A stretch of DNA of 14,404 bases from an uncultured Oscillospiraceae bacterium. GTDB taxonomy: Bacteria; Bacillota; Clostridia; Oscillospirales; Oscillospiraceae. Below are positions 14,239 to 14,404 of the stretch, piece by piece; position 1 is the first letter of the stretch; every line of letters begins with the position of its first letter. The position numbers and the translations under genes were made by a program. The notes under the pieces are model-generated. The model saw nothing but the letters and a program-made list of their open reading frames with translations. It was not told where the DNA came from and did not search any database. The DNA lies in assembly GCA_900756715.1 (NCBI GenBank), contig CAAELC010000041.1:1-14404 (forward strand). The letters are read 5' to 3'.

Positions 14239-14334
14239 AGGTCGGTTCCGCTCGCCCCTGTCGGGGCAACCGCGGAACATGACAAACAGGCGCCGTCAGA
14301 TGGGAAGGCTGTAATCGAAACTGCGAGCAACTGA
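14179..14334 (+). pseudogene. rnhA-like start joined to unrelated palindromic sequence
   Basis: A 51-codon open frame beginning MKTVTIYTDGA. Those eleven residues are the typical first beta strand of ribonuclease HI, including the catalytic Asp of TDGA (D9). RNase HI should continue with CSGNPGPGGW, but here the frame turns into KTAVRFCKERSVPLAPVGAT and stops at TGA 14332-14334, with no further enzyme sequence. The diverging part is the strongly palindromic segment 14201-14299. The ORF lies ten bases after the trmO stop, with only a weak GAGA upstream. It is best read as a broken or duplicated rnhA start; a genuine small peptide is unlikely. rnhA after trmO would be a plausible gene here, and an intact copy may lie beyond the window. 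Confidence 0.5.
14201..14299. repeat. Palindromic three-way-junction element
   Basis: A perfect ten-base outer inverted repeat (CTGACGGCGC at 14201-14210, GCGCCGTCAG at 14290-14299) encloses two hairpins. The first is AAAACCGC/GCGGTTTT (14212-14219, 14223-14230) with a three-base loop. The second is GTTCCGC/GCGGAAC (14245-14251, 14272-14278), extended inside by GCCCC/GGGGC (14254-14258, 14263-14267). As RNA or single-stranded DNA it would fold into a cloverleaf-like junction. It resembles REP or MITE-like palindromic elements in general form, but I cannot name a family. Confidence 0.65.
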
Positions 14335-14404
14335 CTGAGATGATATGAAGACTGTAACAATTTATACTGACGGCGCAAAAACCGCTGTGCGGTTTTGCAA
14401 AGAA
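14326..14404 (+). repeat. 79-base direct repeat, copy 2 (reaches window end)
   Basis: Exact second copy of 14160-14238. It again carries AGCAACTGA, an ATG (14345) and the rnhA-like MKTVTIYTDGA, then KTAVRFCKE, and is cut by the window edge. The reading frame 14345-14404 is therefore identical to the first 20 codons of the ORF at 14179. Whether the palindromic element or a true rnhA follows is not visible. Confidence 0.95.

Noticed and set aside
14160..14404. CRISPR array or target-site duplication as an explanation of the terminal repeat
   Set aside because: Only two copies, a 79-base repeat with an 87-base spacer and coding content; far too long for a CRISPR repeat or an ordinary insertion duplication.

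Overview
The window is a chromosomal replication-origin region of a low-to-mid-GC Gram-positive bacterium in the Clostridia. I would guess an Oscillospiraceae/Ruminococcaceae-type gut anaerobe, but only from gene order and protein style, so the family-level placement is tentative. The evidence for an origin is the divergent pair rpmH (minus) and dnaA (plus), followed by dnaN, an S4-domain yaaA, recF, a DUF370/remB gene, gyrB and gyrA in the order known from Bacillus subtilis. A cluster of DnaA boxes lies between dnaA and dnaN. Genes on both sides are transcribed away from this origin, so they are co-directional with the expected replication forks.

Region by region. Positions 1-990 hold a small AT-rich accessory patch on the minus strand: a short hydrophobic peptide gene of uncertain start and a four-helix membrane protein, neither of which I recognise. 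A strong hairpin terminator (990-1032) closes the neighbouring operon. Positions 1068-3854 (minus) are the classic rpmH-rnpA-yidD-yidC-jag operon: ribosomal protein L34, the RNase P protein, two membrane-protein insertion factors and the RNA-binding KhpB/Jag protein. The 411-base divergent spacer (3855-4265) carries a consensus sigma-A promoter for rpmH, a leader with three mutually exclusive stem segments, and a near-consensus promoter for dnaA.

Positions 4266-5582 are dnaA, which starts at TTG. Positions 5583-5837 are the oriC box cluster, with five DnaA boxes and a DnaA-trio-like tract. Positions 5838-13128 run dnaN, yaaA, recF, remB-like, gyrB, gyrA, with tight spacing and several stop/start overlaps. 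These provide the sliding clamp, recombinational repair loading and supercoiling. They are followed by a two-helix membrane protein and trmO (tRNA A37 N6-methylation).

The last ~245 bases are the strangest part. Just after trmO, the first eleven codons of what looks like rnhA (RNase HI) lead into a strongly palindromic, cloverleaf-like sequence instead of the rest of the enzyme. A 79-base stretch covering the trmO tail and the rnhA start is then repeated exactly 166 bases further on, ending at the last base of the window. This may be a tandem repeat, a small palindromic mobile element, or a contig-end assembly artefact. The window alone cannot decide between them. Everything else is a conventional, intact origin region.
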